64,000 nucleotides of DNA from Anabaena sp. UHCC 0187 (GCF_009712035.1 NZ_VILB01000010.1:104859-168858), one strand, 5' to 3'. Shown: positions 1 through 8,639, counted from the first letter of the stretch. Notes: generated by a model from the letters alone, not told the origin. A program made the numbers and translations.

Positions 1-411
1 CATGATCGTAACGGTGGAAACCGATTTGGAAAAAATGTGGTTTGGAAATTGACCCCAGGGGGAATGAATCTGCTGCACTTAGGGGGTTCGGCTGCACCCA
101 TTACCCTAGAACAAAAAATCCTCATGGGTAGCCCCGATGTGTTATTTATTCCCGTGGGAGGCAGTGCTAAAGCCTACAATCCCCAAGAAGCAAAACAAGC
201 TATTGAAGTCCTAAATCCTAAGATAGTCATTCCCACCCATTACCGCACCCAAGCCGCTGATCCTAACCAGTGTGACATTACCCCAATAGATGATTTTCTG
301 ACTTTGATGCAGGGTGTTAATATCCGCCGGAGTAACAGTGATTCTCTGATGATTAATTCTCAGAATTTACCGGAAAATATGGAAATTCAGGTTTTGAGTT
401 ATAAGTTTTGA
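1..411 (+). CDS. MBL-fold metallo-hydrolase, C-terminal part (5' end outside window)
   Basis: The reading frame is open from base 1, so the gene begins upstream; 136 residues are visible. HLGG near the start, VLFIPVGG in the middle and PKIVIPTHY further on fit the second half of the metallo-beta-lactamase fold. The His of IPTHY would be the last metal ligand and the strand-loop PVGG is typical of the UlaG-like/RomA-like hydrolases of this superfamily. The N-terminal HxHxDH metal motif is not in view, so the substrate cannot be inferred. The stop at 409-411 is followed by about 300 bp of repeat-rich non-coding DNA. Confidence 0.8.
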   Translation, partial: HDRNGGNRFGKNVVWKLTPGGMNLLHLGGSAAPITLEQKILMGSPDVLFIPVGGSAKAYNPQEAKQAIEVLNPKIVIPTHYRTQAADPNQCDITPIDDFLTLMQGVNIRRSNSDSLMINSQNLPENMEIQVLSYKF

Positions 412-717
412 TGAGTTCTTGATTAGAAAATAGAACATAAAAAGCGATTCCTAGGTCGCGCTTCGCTATCGCTTTCCTAGAAATCATGGATAGCGATCGC
501 TTAATACAGCACTTCCAGGTGTTATGAGGTACAAGAACCCCACCCCCAACCCCCTCCCCGCAAGCGATGAGGGGGCTAAGATGTAACTCATAAGAGCGGA
601 AACCGCTGTATAATCGTTAGTAAAAGTATTGGTAAACGGGTAATTTTTCCTAATTACCCAGTCCCCAGTCCCCAGTCCCCAGTCCCCAGTCCCCAGTCCC
701 TAGTCCCCATTACCAAA
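412..717. repeat. Gene-free stretch with dispersed and heptamer tandem repeats
   Basis: No credible gene. Bases 445-482 carry a small dispersed element with the core CGCTTCGCTATCGC flanked by CCTAG; a relative is inserted in the pseudogene near 14615. A GCGATCGC site lies near 492. Bases 656-709 are about seven tandem copies of CCCCAGT, one of the short tandemly repeated families of heterocyst-forming cyanobacteria; the same heptamer recurs at 8523-8607. Confidence 0.75.
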
Positions 718-1971
718 TCAACCTGTATACCATTCTGGAGTTAGCTTATCTGCATCAGCAACAGGAGTTTCAGTAGCTAGAGTTCCATCCATAGTCCAGA
801 TTTTATCTGCGGATGTTTGTTGATCTCTCCAGTAAATATCAGTCTTACCATCGCCATTGAAATCGCCTAAAGATGCGGTGTAACCAGGAGCATTGCTGGG
901 TAAGAAGGCTTCAGAACTAACTGCTGTACCATCCATCAACCAAGCGGTGTTTTCACCAGTGGTAGCATTGTGCCAGAAGATGTCTGTTTTACCATCGCTA
1001 TTGAAATCGCCAATATTAGCAGTCCAATCTGTACCCAATGTATTAACAACACCTTCGGTCACAAAAATACCATTCATTGTCCAAATCTTATTCTCCCCTG
1101 TTTGGGAGTTGCGCCACAGAACGTCAGTTTTTAAGTCACCGTTGAAATCGCCTAGGCTATAACCCCAGGAAGCATCTTGGGATTGAAGATCATATTTAGT
1201 AGCCTCACTACCATTCATAAACCACGCGCTATTTTCGCCTGTGGTGGTATTGCGCCAGAAAATATCACTCTTACCGTTACCATCGAAATCAACAATGGTT
1301 GCACTCAATAATGGATCTGTAGTTTCTAGAACATTAGCACTAACTACTGTTGTTCCATCCATTTGCCAAATAGCGTTTTGACCAGTGGTGTCATTATGCC
1401 AGAAAATATCAGTTTTGCGATCGCCATTGAAATCGCCAATATTTGCATTCCAACCTGGATCAACGCGATCTAAAGCCATGAAACTAGCAACTCTTGCTCC
1501 ATCCATTAGCACAACTACATTCTCACCAGTTGTCTTATTGCGTAATAAGAAATCAGTCTTATTATCGCTGTTAAAATCAGCAGTTTTATATTCCCAGGTT
1601 GTTAAGTCATATTGACCTAAAGAAGACTGTTCTAAAACTTGTGTTCCGTTCATGAGGCGAACTAAAATTTCACCTGTTTGTACATTTACCCAAAGTTTAT
1701 CTGTTTTACCATCACCATTGAAATCAGGAACAATGGCCGCACTAGTTAAATAGGGGTTAGGATTGGGGTTAGCACTACCTCCAACTGGGATTTGGAGATC
1801 CGGTAAAGCATCAATTGGTAAAGGAATTAATGGATCTTCCTGTGCTTGAGGTGCAGAACTTTGACGAGTATCAAGAGATGTTATCAAACCTTGTGATTTT
1901 TCGAGAGATACTAATCCTGATGTGCCTAGTTCTTTTAAATCTAATCCTGAGCGATTTGCTGATTGAAACAT
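718..1971 (-). CDS. FG-GAP/VCBS repeat protein, seven repeats
   Basis: The 417-residue protein is built from seven repeats of about 46-48 residues, each opening with DFNGDGKTD or a close variant (DFNSDNKTD, DFDGNGKSD and so on) followed by IFWxN, TTGEN and a WxMDGT-type strand. The Asp/Asn-rich loop resembles Ca2+-binding loops of FG-GAP/VCBS repeats, and seven copies would close a seven-bladed beta-propeller. The first 80 residues are repeat-free and low in complexity (NPNPNP) with no signal peptide, so export, if any, would be by a non-Sec route such as type I secretion; this is inference. ATG at 1971 is the only good start. It stands alone, facing away from pepP, and its 3' end abuts the CCCCAGT repeats. 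The ligand is unknown. Confidence 0.85.
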   Translation of the reverse strand: MFQSANRSGLDLKELGTSGLVSLEKSQGLITSLDTRQSSAPQAQEDPLIPLPIDALPDLQIPVGGSANPNPNPYLTSAAIVPDFNGDGKTDKLWVNVQTGEILVRLMNGTQVLEQSSLGQYDLTTWEYKTADFNSDNKTDFLLRNKTTGENVVVLMDGARVASFMALDRVDPGWNANIGDFNGDRKTDIFWHNDTTGQNAIWQMDGTTVVSANVLETTDPLLSATIVDFDGNGKSDIFWRNTTTGENSAWFMNGSEATKYDLQSQDASWGYSLGDFNGDLKTDVLWRNSQTGENKIWTMNGIFVTEGVVNTLGTDWTANIGDFNSDGKTDIFWHNATTGENTAWLMDGTAVSSEAFLPSNAPGYTASLGDFNGDGKTDIYWRDQQTSADKIWTMDGTLATETPVADADKLTPEWYTG

Positions 1972-2345
1972 GGTGTGTTTTTATCGGTAATTAATATCCA
2001 TTTTTAATTTGATTTTTATGAAGATTCTGTAAATAACAAACATTTGTTTAATTATTTTAATTGAATGTCATTGTTTATAGATATTTTGATAATGTTCATA
2101 ACCACTAATATTAAAAATTAAAAGTAATATCTAAACAATCAAAAAATATTTTATATTCTGTTTATCAAAGTCATTATTTAAAGATCAAATCCTGTTTTCT
2201 TGACAATCTTATTTATAGAATTCCTAGGGGATTGTCAAGGAAATTAAAAATTGGCTAGAATAGGCAAAATTAGCAATTTTTCTGACATCCTTCTCAGTAG
2301 TCTATAATTGTTAAAGCCAAAAACAACACTATCAATACATCAACT
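1972..2345. other. AT-rich divergent promoter region
   Basis: This 374-bp spacer lies between two divergently transcribed genes and is very AT-rich. No RNA gene or open frame stands out. It presumably holds both promoters, but I could not place a -10/-35 pair with confidence. Confidence 0.4.
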
Positions 2346-3653
2346 ATGCAAACAGAATATCGGCAACGTCGTGAGCAGTTAATGGCGAAAATAGGCAGTG
2401 GTACAGCAATTTTTAGAAGTGCGCCCACAGCAGTAATGCACAACGATGTCGAGTATGTTTATCGTCAAGATAGTGATTTCTTTTACTTAACTGGCTTTAA
2501 TGAAGCCCAAGCAGTAGCAGTATTAGCACCCCATCACCCAGAACATCGGTTTATATTATTTGTTCAACCCAAAGACCGGGAAAAAGAAGTTTGGAGTGGT
2601 TATCGTTGTGGAATAGACGCAGCCAAAGAATTTTATGGTGCAGACGCAGCTTACCCCATTGCGGAGTTAGATGAGAAGCTACCCCAATATTTAGAAAAAG
2701 CCGATTGTATTTATTATCATTTAGGACGCGATCACAATTTCAACGACAAAATCCTCAAACATTACCAAAACTTACTGCGAACCTATCCCAAACGCGGTAC
2801 AGGACCAACATCCATAGCTGATCCTGGTATTGTCCTCAACAATATGCGGTTATATAAAAGCAAGACAGAACTAGACCTAATGCGTCGAGCCGCAGAAATT
2901 GCCGTAGAAGCTCATAATCATGCTTTAAAAACCACCGCACCAGGACGTTATGAATATGAAATCCAAGCGGAAATAGAACATATTTTCCGTCTTCGGGGTG
3001 GCATGGGGCCAGCTTATCCTTCCATAGTCGCATCAGGTAAGAATGCTTGCGTTTTACATTACATCGAAAACAACTGTCAAATGCAAGAGAATGATTTACT
3101 CTTGATTGATGCTGGTTGCGCTTATGGTTATTACAACTCTGATATTACCCGGACATTTCCCGTTAGTGGTAAATTCACACCAGAACAAAAAGCATTATAT
3201 GAAATTGTATTAGCTGCACAAAAACAAGCAATAGCAGAAGTAAAACCGGGTAATTCCTTCCATGCACCTCATAATGCAGCCGTGCGGATATTAACAGAAG
3301 GATTAGTCGAACTGGGTTTACTCAAAGGAGAAATTGATAAATTAATAGAAGAAGAAAAATATAAACCCTTTTATATGCACCGCACCAGTCATTGGTTAGG
3401 TTTAGATGTCCATGATGTGGGAGTTTATCAACATGGAGAAAACCCCCAAACCTTACAACCTGGCCAAGTGCTAACTATAGAACCAGGACTTTATATAGTC
3501 CCCGACACCAAACCAGCCGAAGACCAACCGGAAATTGACCCCCGTTGGGTAGGAATTGGGATTCGCATTGAAGATGATGTCTTAGTTACTGAAGATGGAA
3601 ATGAGGTTTTAACTGCGGGAGTTCCCAAAGAAGTAAAAGATTTAGAAAAATAG
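2346..3653 (+). CDS. pepP: Xaa-Pro aminopeptidase (aminopeptidase P)
   Basis: This M24-family metallopeptidase removes the N-terminal residue from peptides with proline in second position. The 435-residue length fits the long bacterial form: an N-terminal creatinase-like domain (about 1-165) and a C-terminal pita-bread catalytic domain (about 170-435). The five metal ligands can be placed: D255 in LLIDAG, D266 in SDITRTF, H349 in TSHWLG, E379 in IEPGLY and E409 in GIRIEDD. The start ATG at 2346 gives MQTEYRQRR, the usual N-terminus. It appears to be single-gene; the next gene begins 75 bp downstream. The protein is probably cytoplasmic, as no signal peptide is seen. Confidence 0.93.
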   Translation: MQTEYRQRREQLMAKIGSGTAIFRSAPTAVMHNDVEYVYRQDSDFFYLTGFNEAQAVAVLAPHHPEHRFILFVQPKDREKEVWSGYRCGIDAAKEFYGADAAYPIAELDEKLPQYLEKADCIYYHLGRDHNFNDKILKHYQNLLRTYPKRGTGPTSIADPGIVLNNMRLYKSKTELDLMRRAAEIAVEAHNHALKTTAPGRYEYEIQAEIEHIFRLRGGMGPAYPSIVASGKNACVLHYIENNCQMQENDLLLIDAGCAYGYYNSDITRTFPVSGKFTPEQKALYEIVLAAQKQAIAEVKPGNSFHAPHNAAVRILTEGLVELGLLKGEIDKLIEEEKYKPFYMHRTSHWLGLDVHDVGVYQHGENPQTLQPGQVLTIEPGLYIVPDTKPAEDQPEIDPRWVGIGIRIEDDVLVTEDGNEVLTAGVPKEVKDLEK

Positions 3654-3728
3654 CAGGACAATTACAAAATTTACTCGAAAAAGAATCTCAATCATCACAA
3701 TAAATAACCACAAAAAAAGAGTTTATCC

Positions 3729-6341
3729 ATGAGTATTCTCGGTGCTATAGTCGGTGGTATTGCTAAATTAGCTGGGACTATCGCTCCCACATTAATGGCA
3801 GTAAATAAAACCCGGATCATTACTACCCAAACACAATCTTTAGCACTTGCTCAAAAACGGGATAATGACACTCAACAGTTGGCAATGAAACGCATGGAAT
3901 TTGATGCCAAAATGGAAATGATGCGGCAAAGTGTCAGAGCTAGAGAACGTCAAGGAGATAAGGAATTTAGCCTTACTCTTAAAGCTATGGAAGCAGAAAC
4001 TTTGCTCACACAAGAAAAAATGCGGCAAGCATTTCAAGCATTAGAAGCAGAAAAACAACGAGAATTTACCCAAGCAATTGAAAAATTCAAAGCAGAAGTA
4101 CAAATTGCCATCCAAACTGATAATATTGCCTTTCAAAAATGGAAAACTGAAACAGATCAACAATTTGCCATTGAAATCCGCTATCTTGACGCGCAAATTA
4201 CCCGACAACGAGATAAACAAATTAGAAGAGATCACAATAGTCCCTTTTTTGCCGTTGCTGATGACATTCTGGAAATAGTCCACAACCGCCCAGAAATGCC
4301 CCTAACAGTCTTCTTTTCCCCTCCGGTATTGCGTTACGACCCTTTACCAAATAGCACCGCTCAGAGTCAATTTCCCATGATGGAATCTACCCTTTCTGGT
4401 GCTTTACGAGAACTATTTAAACAATATACCCTCAACCAACGCCCAGTAAAATTTATGGCGGGAGAATGGGTAACAAAAAACCGTCGTGCAGAGTCAGCAG
4501 TTAATCAGATATTTAGTGAATTACGTTCTATTCCCGTGCTGGTTTTAGAAACTGAAGTAGAAGAATCTTTTTTTAACATCAACATCGGTTTTTGGAACAA
4601 TGATTTTGATGATGCTCGTTTTGAAACCGTTGTGCGTAAACTGCGTTGGCAAGATACCATTAGCGAAATTTCTCAAAACCTATTCCAACAATGGCAACAA
4701 CAAGGAAAAGCCATACAAACAGACTTGGATAGAGCCGAATTTAGTCGCCGTAGTCGGGAAACTTTCACTCACTACATGGAAGTTTTACACTCTATTCATG
4801 TGGGAATGGTGACAGATGAATATTTCTTAATTTATGCACCCCAACGGCAATTACCCCTTTTGCCTACATTATTGCCTGATTTATTTGATGAAGCTAATCT
4901 TGATGATGATGAACGTATAGCTTTAACAAAAGCTGTAATTGACTACTGTAATGCCCTATTTGATGGTTTAGAACAAACTGAACCCGCTGTTATGGTGGAA
5001 TTGCGTTTAGGTTGGGCAAAAATTTTACAGTCTGTTCCGTCACGCTATAGTTTTGCTAATCAAGTACAAGCAATTATGAAAACCTGGTTGAAACAACGAG
5101 GTATTAATAATAGTGTTGATCCAATTATTGACATTGGTAAAATGCTTGTACCTGAAGATAGTAATTTTGTCCAATCTTTCAATGCTTATTTACAAGTTTT
5201 AGGAGTAACGAATTATCTTAATATTGCTAAATCATGTTTTAAGCGTGGCATGGAACATTTACAAGTCCAACGTCATGATCTAGCCAAGATTGATTTTGAT
5301 CGGACTATTTCTTTAAATCCTCAAGCAAGTGTTTACTATCAACGAGCTATGGCTTGTTATGGATTGAAGGAATATAATAGTGCTATTTCTGATTTAGATA
5401 AGGCTATTTCTCTCCAACCTCAAAGGGCTGAATTTTACGATTTACGGGGTGATACTTACCTAAAATTAAATAACGATGAAATTGCCCTAGCTAACTATAA
5501 TCAATCGGTAACTTTAGGACATTCCACCGATAAACGGGATGCTTTGCAAAAAGAATGGAATGATACCCGTCGTCAGGAAGAGGAAGCACGTAAACGCCGT
5601 GAAGCTGAAGCTGTTCGTAAACGTGCTGAGGAAGAAGAACGTCGTCGAGCTTTGATTTTACCTTTACCCAATAATCAAACCTTACAATTAGTTTGGATTG
5701 ATGCTGGAGTATTAAAAATGAAAGGTGGACATACTGTAAATCTTTCCGAGTTTCGCATAGGTAAATATCCCGTTACCCAAGCACAATATCAAGCAGTTAT
5801 GGGTACAAACCCCTCCCATTTCTTAGGTATTGGTAAGGAAAATCACCCGGTTGAGCGCGTTAATTGGCATCAGGCAACGGAATTTTGTCAAAAGCTGACT
5901 GAACACCTAAACAAACAGGGAATTAACGTCAAAATTACCCTCCCTAGTGAAACCCAATGGGAATATGCTTGTCGTGCTGGTACAACCACAAAATTCTGGT
6001 TTGGAGAGAATGACAGCCAGTTAAAAAACCATGCTTGGTACACAGATAATTCTAATAGTCAAACCCATTCCGTGATAAAAAAAGAGGATACCCATACTAA
6101 CCCTTGGGGTTTAGTGGATATGCACGGTAATGTTTGGGAATGGTGTGCAGATTCCTGGACAAGTAATGTTGCTGATTTACCTAAAAATGGTAAATCCTAT
6201 GTTAATACATCTGAAAGCAACAAGCTATTACGTGGGGGTAGTTGGTGCAATGTTAGTAATAATTGCACTGCTGGCTATCGGGAAAACGATAGCGCGGGCT
6301 ACTACTACTTCAGCTTCGGTTTTCGTGTAGTATGTGTGTAG
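3729..6341 (+). CDS. Coiled-coil/TPR protein with C-terminal formylglycine-enzyme-like (C-type lectin fold) domain; candidate DGR target
   Basis: The 870-residue protein has a short hydrophobic N-terminus (SILGAIVGGIAKLAG), a long Gln/Glu/Lys-rich coiled coil (about 30-165), an uncharacterised alpha/beta region (about 170-490), two or three TPR units (about 505-605), a charged RRxEEE linker (about 610-645) and a SUMF1/FGE-sulfatase domain (about 650-870). The last has PVTQAQY, WEYACRAGT, NPWGLVDMHGNVWEW and LLRGGSW. The final 36 residues (RGGSW to GFRVVCV) match the layout of DGR variable regions: the frame GGSW, C, R and GFRVV is kept while the positions between are unusual, including six codons in a row TAC TAC TAC TTC AGC TTC. 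The coiled coil and TPRs suggest a scaffold presenting a variable binding face. Its stop codon is the first TAG of a REP palindrome. The function is unknown. Confidence 0.8.
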   Translation: MSILGAIVGGIAKLAGTIAPTLMAVNKTRIITTQTQSLALAQKRDNDTQQLAMKRMEFDAKMEMMRQSVRARERQGDKEFSLTLKAMEAETLLTQEKMRQAFQALEAEKQREFTQAIEKFKAEVQIAIQTDNIAFQKWKTETDQQFAIEIRYLDAQITRQRDKQIRRDHNSPFFAVADDILEIVHNRPEMPLTVFFSPPVLRYDPLPNSTAQSQFPMMESTLSGALRELFKQYTLNQRPVKFMAGEWVTKNRRAESAVNQIFSELRSIPVLVLETEVEESFFNINIGFWNNDFDDARFETVVRKLRWQDTISEISQNLFQQWQQQGKAIQTDLDRAEFSRRSRETFTHYMEVLHSIHVGMVTDEYFLIYAPQRQLPLLPTLLPDLFDEANLDDDERIALTKAVIDYCNALFDGLEQTEPAVMVELRLGWAKILQSVPSRYSFANQVQAIMKTWLKQRGINNSVDPIIDIGKMLVPEDSNFVQSFNAYLQVLGVTNYLNIAKSCFKRGMEHLQVQRHDLAKIDFDRTISLNPQASVYYQRAMACYGLKEYNSAISDLDKAISLQPQRAEFYDLRGDTYLKLNNDEIALANYNQSVTLGHSTDKRDALQKEWNDTRRQEEEARKRREAEAVRKRAEEEERRRALILPLPNNQTLQLVWIDAGVLKMKGGHTVNLSEFRIGKYPVTQAQYQAVMGTNPSHFLGIGKENHPVERVNWHQATEFCQKLTEHLNKQGINVKITLPSETQWEYACRAGTTTKFWFGENDSQLKNHAWYTDNSNSQTHSVIKKEDTHTNPWGLVDMHGNVWEWCADSWTSNVADLPKNGKSYVNTSESNKLLRGGSWCNVSNNCTAGYRENDSAGYYYFSFGFRVVCV
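6231..6341 (+). other. Candidate DGR variable region (VR) at the 3' end of the FGE-like gene
   Basis: These 37 codons encode RGGSW to the stop. From 6288 to 6305 the codons are TAC TAC TAC TTC AGC TTC, directly before GGT TTT CGT. In an AT-rich gene that mostly uses NNT for Asn, Tyr and Phe, a block of NNC codons with only A, T or G in the first two positions is what adenine-specific mutagenesis of AAC codons would leave. Known DGR variable proteins with this fold end in the same RGGSW...GFRVV frame. No template repeat or reverse transcriptase was found in the window, so this is an inference. Confidence 0.55.
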
Positions 6342-6365
6342 GGGCAAACCCCCCGTGGTTGCCCC
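6341..6365. repeat. REP-like palindrome directly at the stop of the FGE-like gene
   Basis: GGGGCAA at 6341-6347 pairs with TTGCCCC at 6359-6365 around a C/G-rich loop. The first G is the last base of the upstream TAG stop codon. Related palindromes surround the transposase gene downstream. Confidence 0.75.
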
Positions 6366-6512
6366 GATATTTATAATTACCACGCGATTACCTTAATATT
6401 TGTGGTAATCATTTGGTTGACCCGATATTTGTATTGATCAATAAATTGATTATTGGGGCGATCGCATTAAATCAAAACCCATGTAGAATTGATCATTAAT
6501 CCGATAATTATG

Positions 6513-6648
6513 AGGGCAACCACGGGGGGATTGCCCCTACGTATTTTATGCGATTTATTTGGGCGATCGCATGAAATCAAAACCCATATATAATTGATAT
6601 CGGGGCAACCACAAATTATTGGGGCAACCACGGGGGGATTGCCCCTAC
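6513..6648. repeat. REP-like palindromes upstream of the RAYT transposase
   Basis: Two further copies of the GGGGCAA / TTGCCCC palindrome lie at 6513-6539 and 6621-6646, with a half copy at 6602-6612. All share the central CCACGGGGGGATTGCCCC. The stretch 6366-6512 also holds two near-repeats of a segment containing GCGATCGCAT and TCAAAACCCAT (near 6458-6485 and 6563-6589), so this spacer is itself a nest of duplications. Confidence 0.75.
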
Positions 6649-6656
6649 ATATTTTT

Positions 6657-7175
6657 ATGGCGTATAATCCTGATATTCATCGTCGCCGTTCTATTCGCCT
6701 GAAAGGATATGATTATTCTCAGGCAGGGGCGTATTTTGTGACTATTTGTATTAACCAAAGGCGATCTCTCCTTGGTAATATTCAAGAAGGTATAATGCAG
6801 CCTTCACCAGCAGGAGAAATGGTACAAATTGTTTGGGATGAAATTCCTGCCCATTACCAAGGAATTGATATTGATGCTTTCGTTTTAATGCCTAATCATA
6901 TTCATGGTATTATTATCCTTGAACCTAATTGTTCCATGAAATTACCAGATGTAGTTCATCGGTTTAAATCTTTAACCACTGCTAGATATCGTCATGGTGT
7001 TTATGAAAAAGAATGGCCAGCTTTTGAAAAGAGACTATGGCAACGCAATTATCATGAACACATTATTCGTAACGAAAAATCATGCGATCGCTTACGAGAA
7101 TATATAAGAGATAATCCAATATTATGGGATGTTGACACCCTTCATCCCAACAACCCCGAAAATTTCCCCACGTAG
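6657..7175 (+). CDS. REP-associated tyrosine transposase (RAYT, Y1/IS200-like)
   Basis: The 172-residue protein is a Y1 single-strand transposase of the REP-associated (RAYT/TnpA_REP) class, which nicks and moves REP palindromes. Features: RRRSIRLKGYDYSQAGAYFVTICI at the N-terminus, the HUH metal motif in DAFVLMPNHIHGII, and the catalytic Tyr in LREYIRDNPILW near the C-terminus. ATG 6657 gives the usual MAYNPDIHRRRS start; the frame stays open upstream through a palindrome, but that part is repeat-derived. The gene is flanked on both sides by GGGGCAA...TTGCCCC palindromes, as expected for a RAYT and its substrates, and its TAG stop is the beginning of one of them. The length looks complete, so it may be active. 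Confidence 0.88.
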   Translation: MAYNPDIHRRRSIRLKGYDYSQAGAYFVTICINQRRSLLGNIQEGIMQPSPAGEMVQIVWDEIPAHYQGIDIDAFVLMPNHIHGIIILEPNCSMKLPDVVHRFKSLTTARYRHGVYEKEWPAFEKRLWQRNYHEHIIRNEKSCDRLREYIRDNPILWDVDTLHPNNPENFPT

Positions 7176-7230
7176 GGGCAATTTTCGGGGTTGCCCAGAA
7201 TCGTAGGGGCAATCCCCCGTGATTGCCCCA
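7173..7230. repeat. REP-like palindrome pair downstream of the RAYT gene
   Basis: Copies lie at 7175-7196 (GGGGCAA with an imperfect TTGCCC arm) and 7206-7230 (GGGGCAATCCCCC... TTGCCCCA). Both begin with TAGGGGCAA; in the first, TAG is the stop codon of the transposase. Two closely spaced palindromes form a BIME-like unit. Confidence 0.75.
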
Positions 7231-7264
7231 ATAATTTGGGGTTGGGGTTCTATTATCTCACAAA

Positions 7265-7338
7265 TCGGGATGACAGGATTCGAACCTGCGGCATCCTGCT
7301 CCCAAAGCAGGCGCGCTACCAAGCTGCGCTACATCCCG
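7265..7338 (-). tRNA. tRNA-Pro (anticodon UGG)
   Basis: Read on the minus strand, the 74-nt sequence begins CGGGATG and ends CATCCCG plus an A discriminator, giving a perfect seven-pair acceptor stem. The T arm contains GGTTCGAATCC, the D arm GTAGCGCAGCTTGGTAGCGC, and the anticodon stem-loop CCTGC-TTTGGGA-GCAGG places UGG at 34-36, which reads proline codons. No CCA is encoded. Confidence 0.96.
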
Positions 7339-7502
7339 TAAAGTCATAGAAACCAAACTCCACATAAATCAAATTATGTTTTTTTGGCTCATCCCGACTA
7401 TCATATCACAAAAAAAAATAAATGCAAACCCAATAATCTAGAAAAAATAAGATTTAGGGAAATATTTTAAATTCCCTAATCCCCAAACCCCAGCCACCTT
7501 GA

Positions 7503-8030
7503 TCACTGAGGATACCAAAACATTCCTTTTATACCTTCAGGATCTGACATAAAGCCCATTGTCTTATAGAAATCTACAACATGAGGGTCAGCAAAAAGAG
7601 TGACATTGCTAATTTCTTCACTCCTAAGTTTTTTGAGGACATATTTCATTAATGCCTTACCTAGCCCTCTACTTTGAAAATCAGGATGAACGACTACATC
7701 CCAAATAGTGGCATTAAAAGCATGATCTGAGGTAGCACGGGCAAAACCAATCAAACGCTTTTTATTTCCTCGCACTTGCCACATAGAGGCCACGAGAAAA
7801 CTATGCTCAATCGCTTTTTTTACTTTTCTGAGAGGGCGACGTGACCAGCCAACTGCATCACAAAGTTCTTCTAGTTCATAGAGGTCAATATCTCTTTCCG
7901 TACTGAAAAGGATTTGATCCTTACCTACACTAGAATTACCATCAACTTCCGCTGTATGCTCATTAACAGCAGTGTTTTTATTTGCCGCTAAAGATTCAGG
8001 AGTGCTAAACCAAGTTTTCCAAAAACCCAT
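7503..8030 (-). CDS. GNAT-family N-acetyltransferase (Ycf52-like)
   Basis: The 175-residue protein has a polar N-terminal extension of about 45 residues and then a GNAT domain. The acetyl-CoA binding motif A is seen in [21 protein letters not shown] (the Q/RxxGxG/A signature) and the fold ends with VDFYKTMGF, as usual. The [18 protein letters not shown] opening is characteristic of the cyanobacterial/plastid Ycf52 (NSI-like) group, which acetylates protein or amine substrates; the substrate here is not determinable. ATG at 8030 gives MGFWKTWF. It is transcribed away from the ACT-domain gene, with about 600 bp of repeat-rich DNA between them. Confidence 0.85.
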   Translation of the reverse strand: MGFWKTWFSTPESLAANKNTAVNEHTAEVDGNSSVGKDQILFSTERDIDLYELEELCDAVGWSRRPLRKVKKAIEHSFLVASMWQVRGNKKRLIGFARATSDHAFNATIWDVVVHPDFQSRGLGKALMKYVLKKLRSEEISNVTLFADPHVVDFYKTMGFMSDPEGIKGMFWYPQ

Positions 8031-8639
8031 GCCAATGCAGTTCGGGTAGTATGACTGAATTGGTTGCCACTTTTTAAGAGTGTTGATTCACATTTAACAT
8101 TACTATGATCATTGTTAGCCAATCAGCTAGAAATAATCTAGGTGTTTTGGCGATTTGCAATAGTCATAGCTAGTTATCAGGTGTTTCTTACCAATCACTT
8201 TCAACTCTAGCATTTTGTTTTAACACTACTCAATAAAACTCACCCAAAGGCAAAAAATTTCCAAAATCCAAGTATCTTTCCGCCTTAAGTGATAAATTTT
8301 GGCAGCACAGTTTTATAAATAAACAAGATAAAGCTGACCCTGTGCTAATCAATGTCAACTTCAATGACACAATGAGAACAGGTAATTTAACTGATACGCT
8401 GTAGACTTTGAGAGATAACATTATTTCAGAATTCTAACTAAGTCCGGGGATTCGGGATAGGCAAGAGGCAAGAGGCAAAAGGCAAAAGGCAAGAGGCAAG
8501 AGGCAAGAAAAATTCTTATTGCTCCCCAGTCCCCAGTCCCCAGTCCCCAGTCCCCAGTCCCCAGTCCCCAGTCCCCAGTCCCCAGTCCCCAGTCCCCAAT
8601 CCCCAGTTTGTACAAAACAAGTAAGTCTTACCCCCAACA
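8031..8639. repeat. Gene-free stretch ending in two tandem-repeat arrays
   Basis: No credible gene is present. Bases 8460-8508 are tandem GGCAAGA/GGCAAAA heptamers (about seven), and 8523-8607 are about a dozen copies of CCCCAGT, ending 33 bp before the ACT-domain gene. Reading frames through the arrays are open only because a 7-bp unit repeats in all three frames. The first 400 bp show nothing recognisable. Confidence 0.8.

Noticed and set aside
4041..4283. Open frames on both strands inside the coiled-coil part of the FGE-like gene
   Set aside because: Shadow frames of a long Lys/Gln/Glu-rich coding sequence.
6594..6656. N-terminal extension of the transposase from an upstream TTG
   Set aside because: The extra 21 codons are translation of the upstream REP palindrome; the family starts at MAYNPDIHRRRS.
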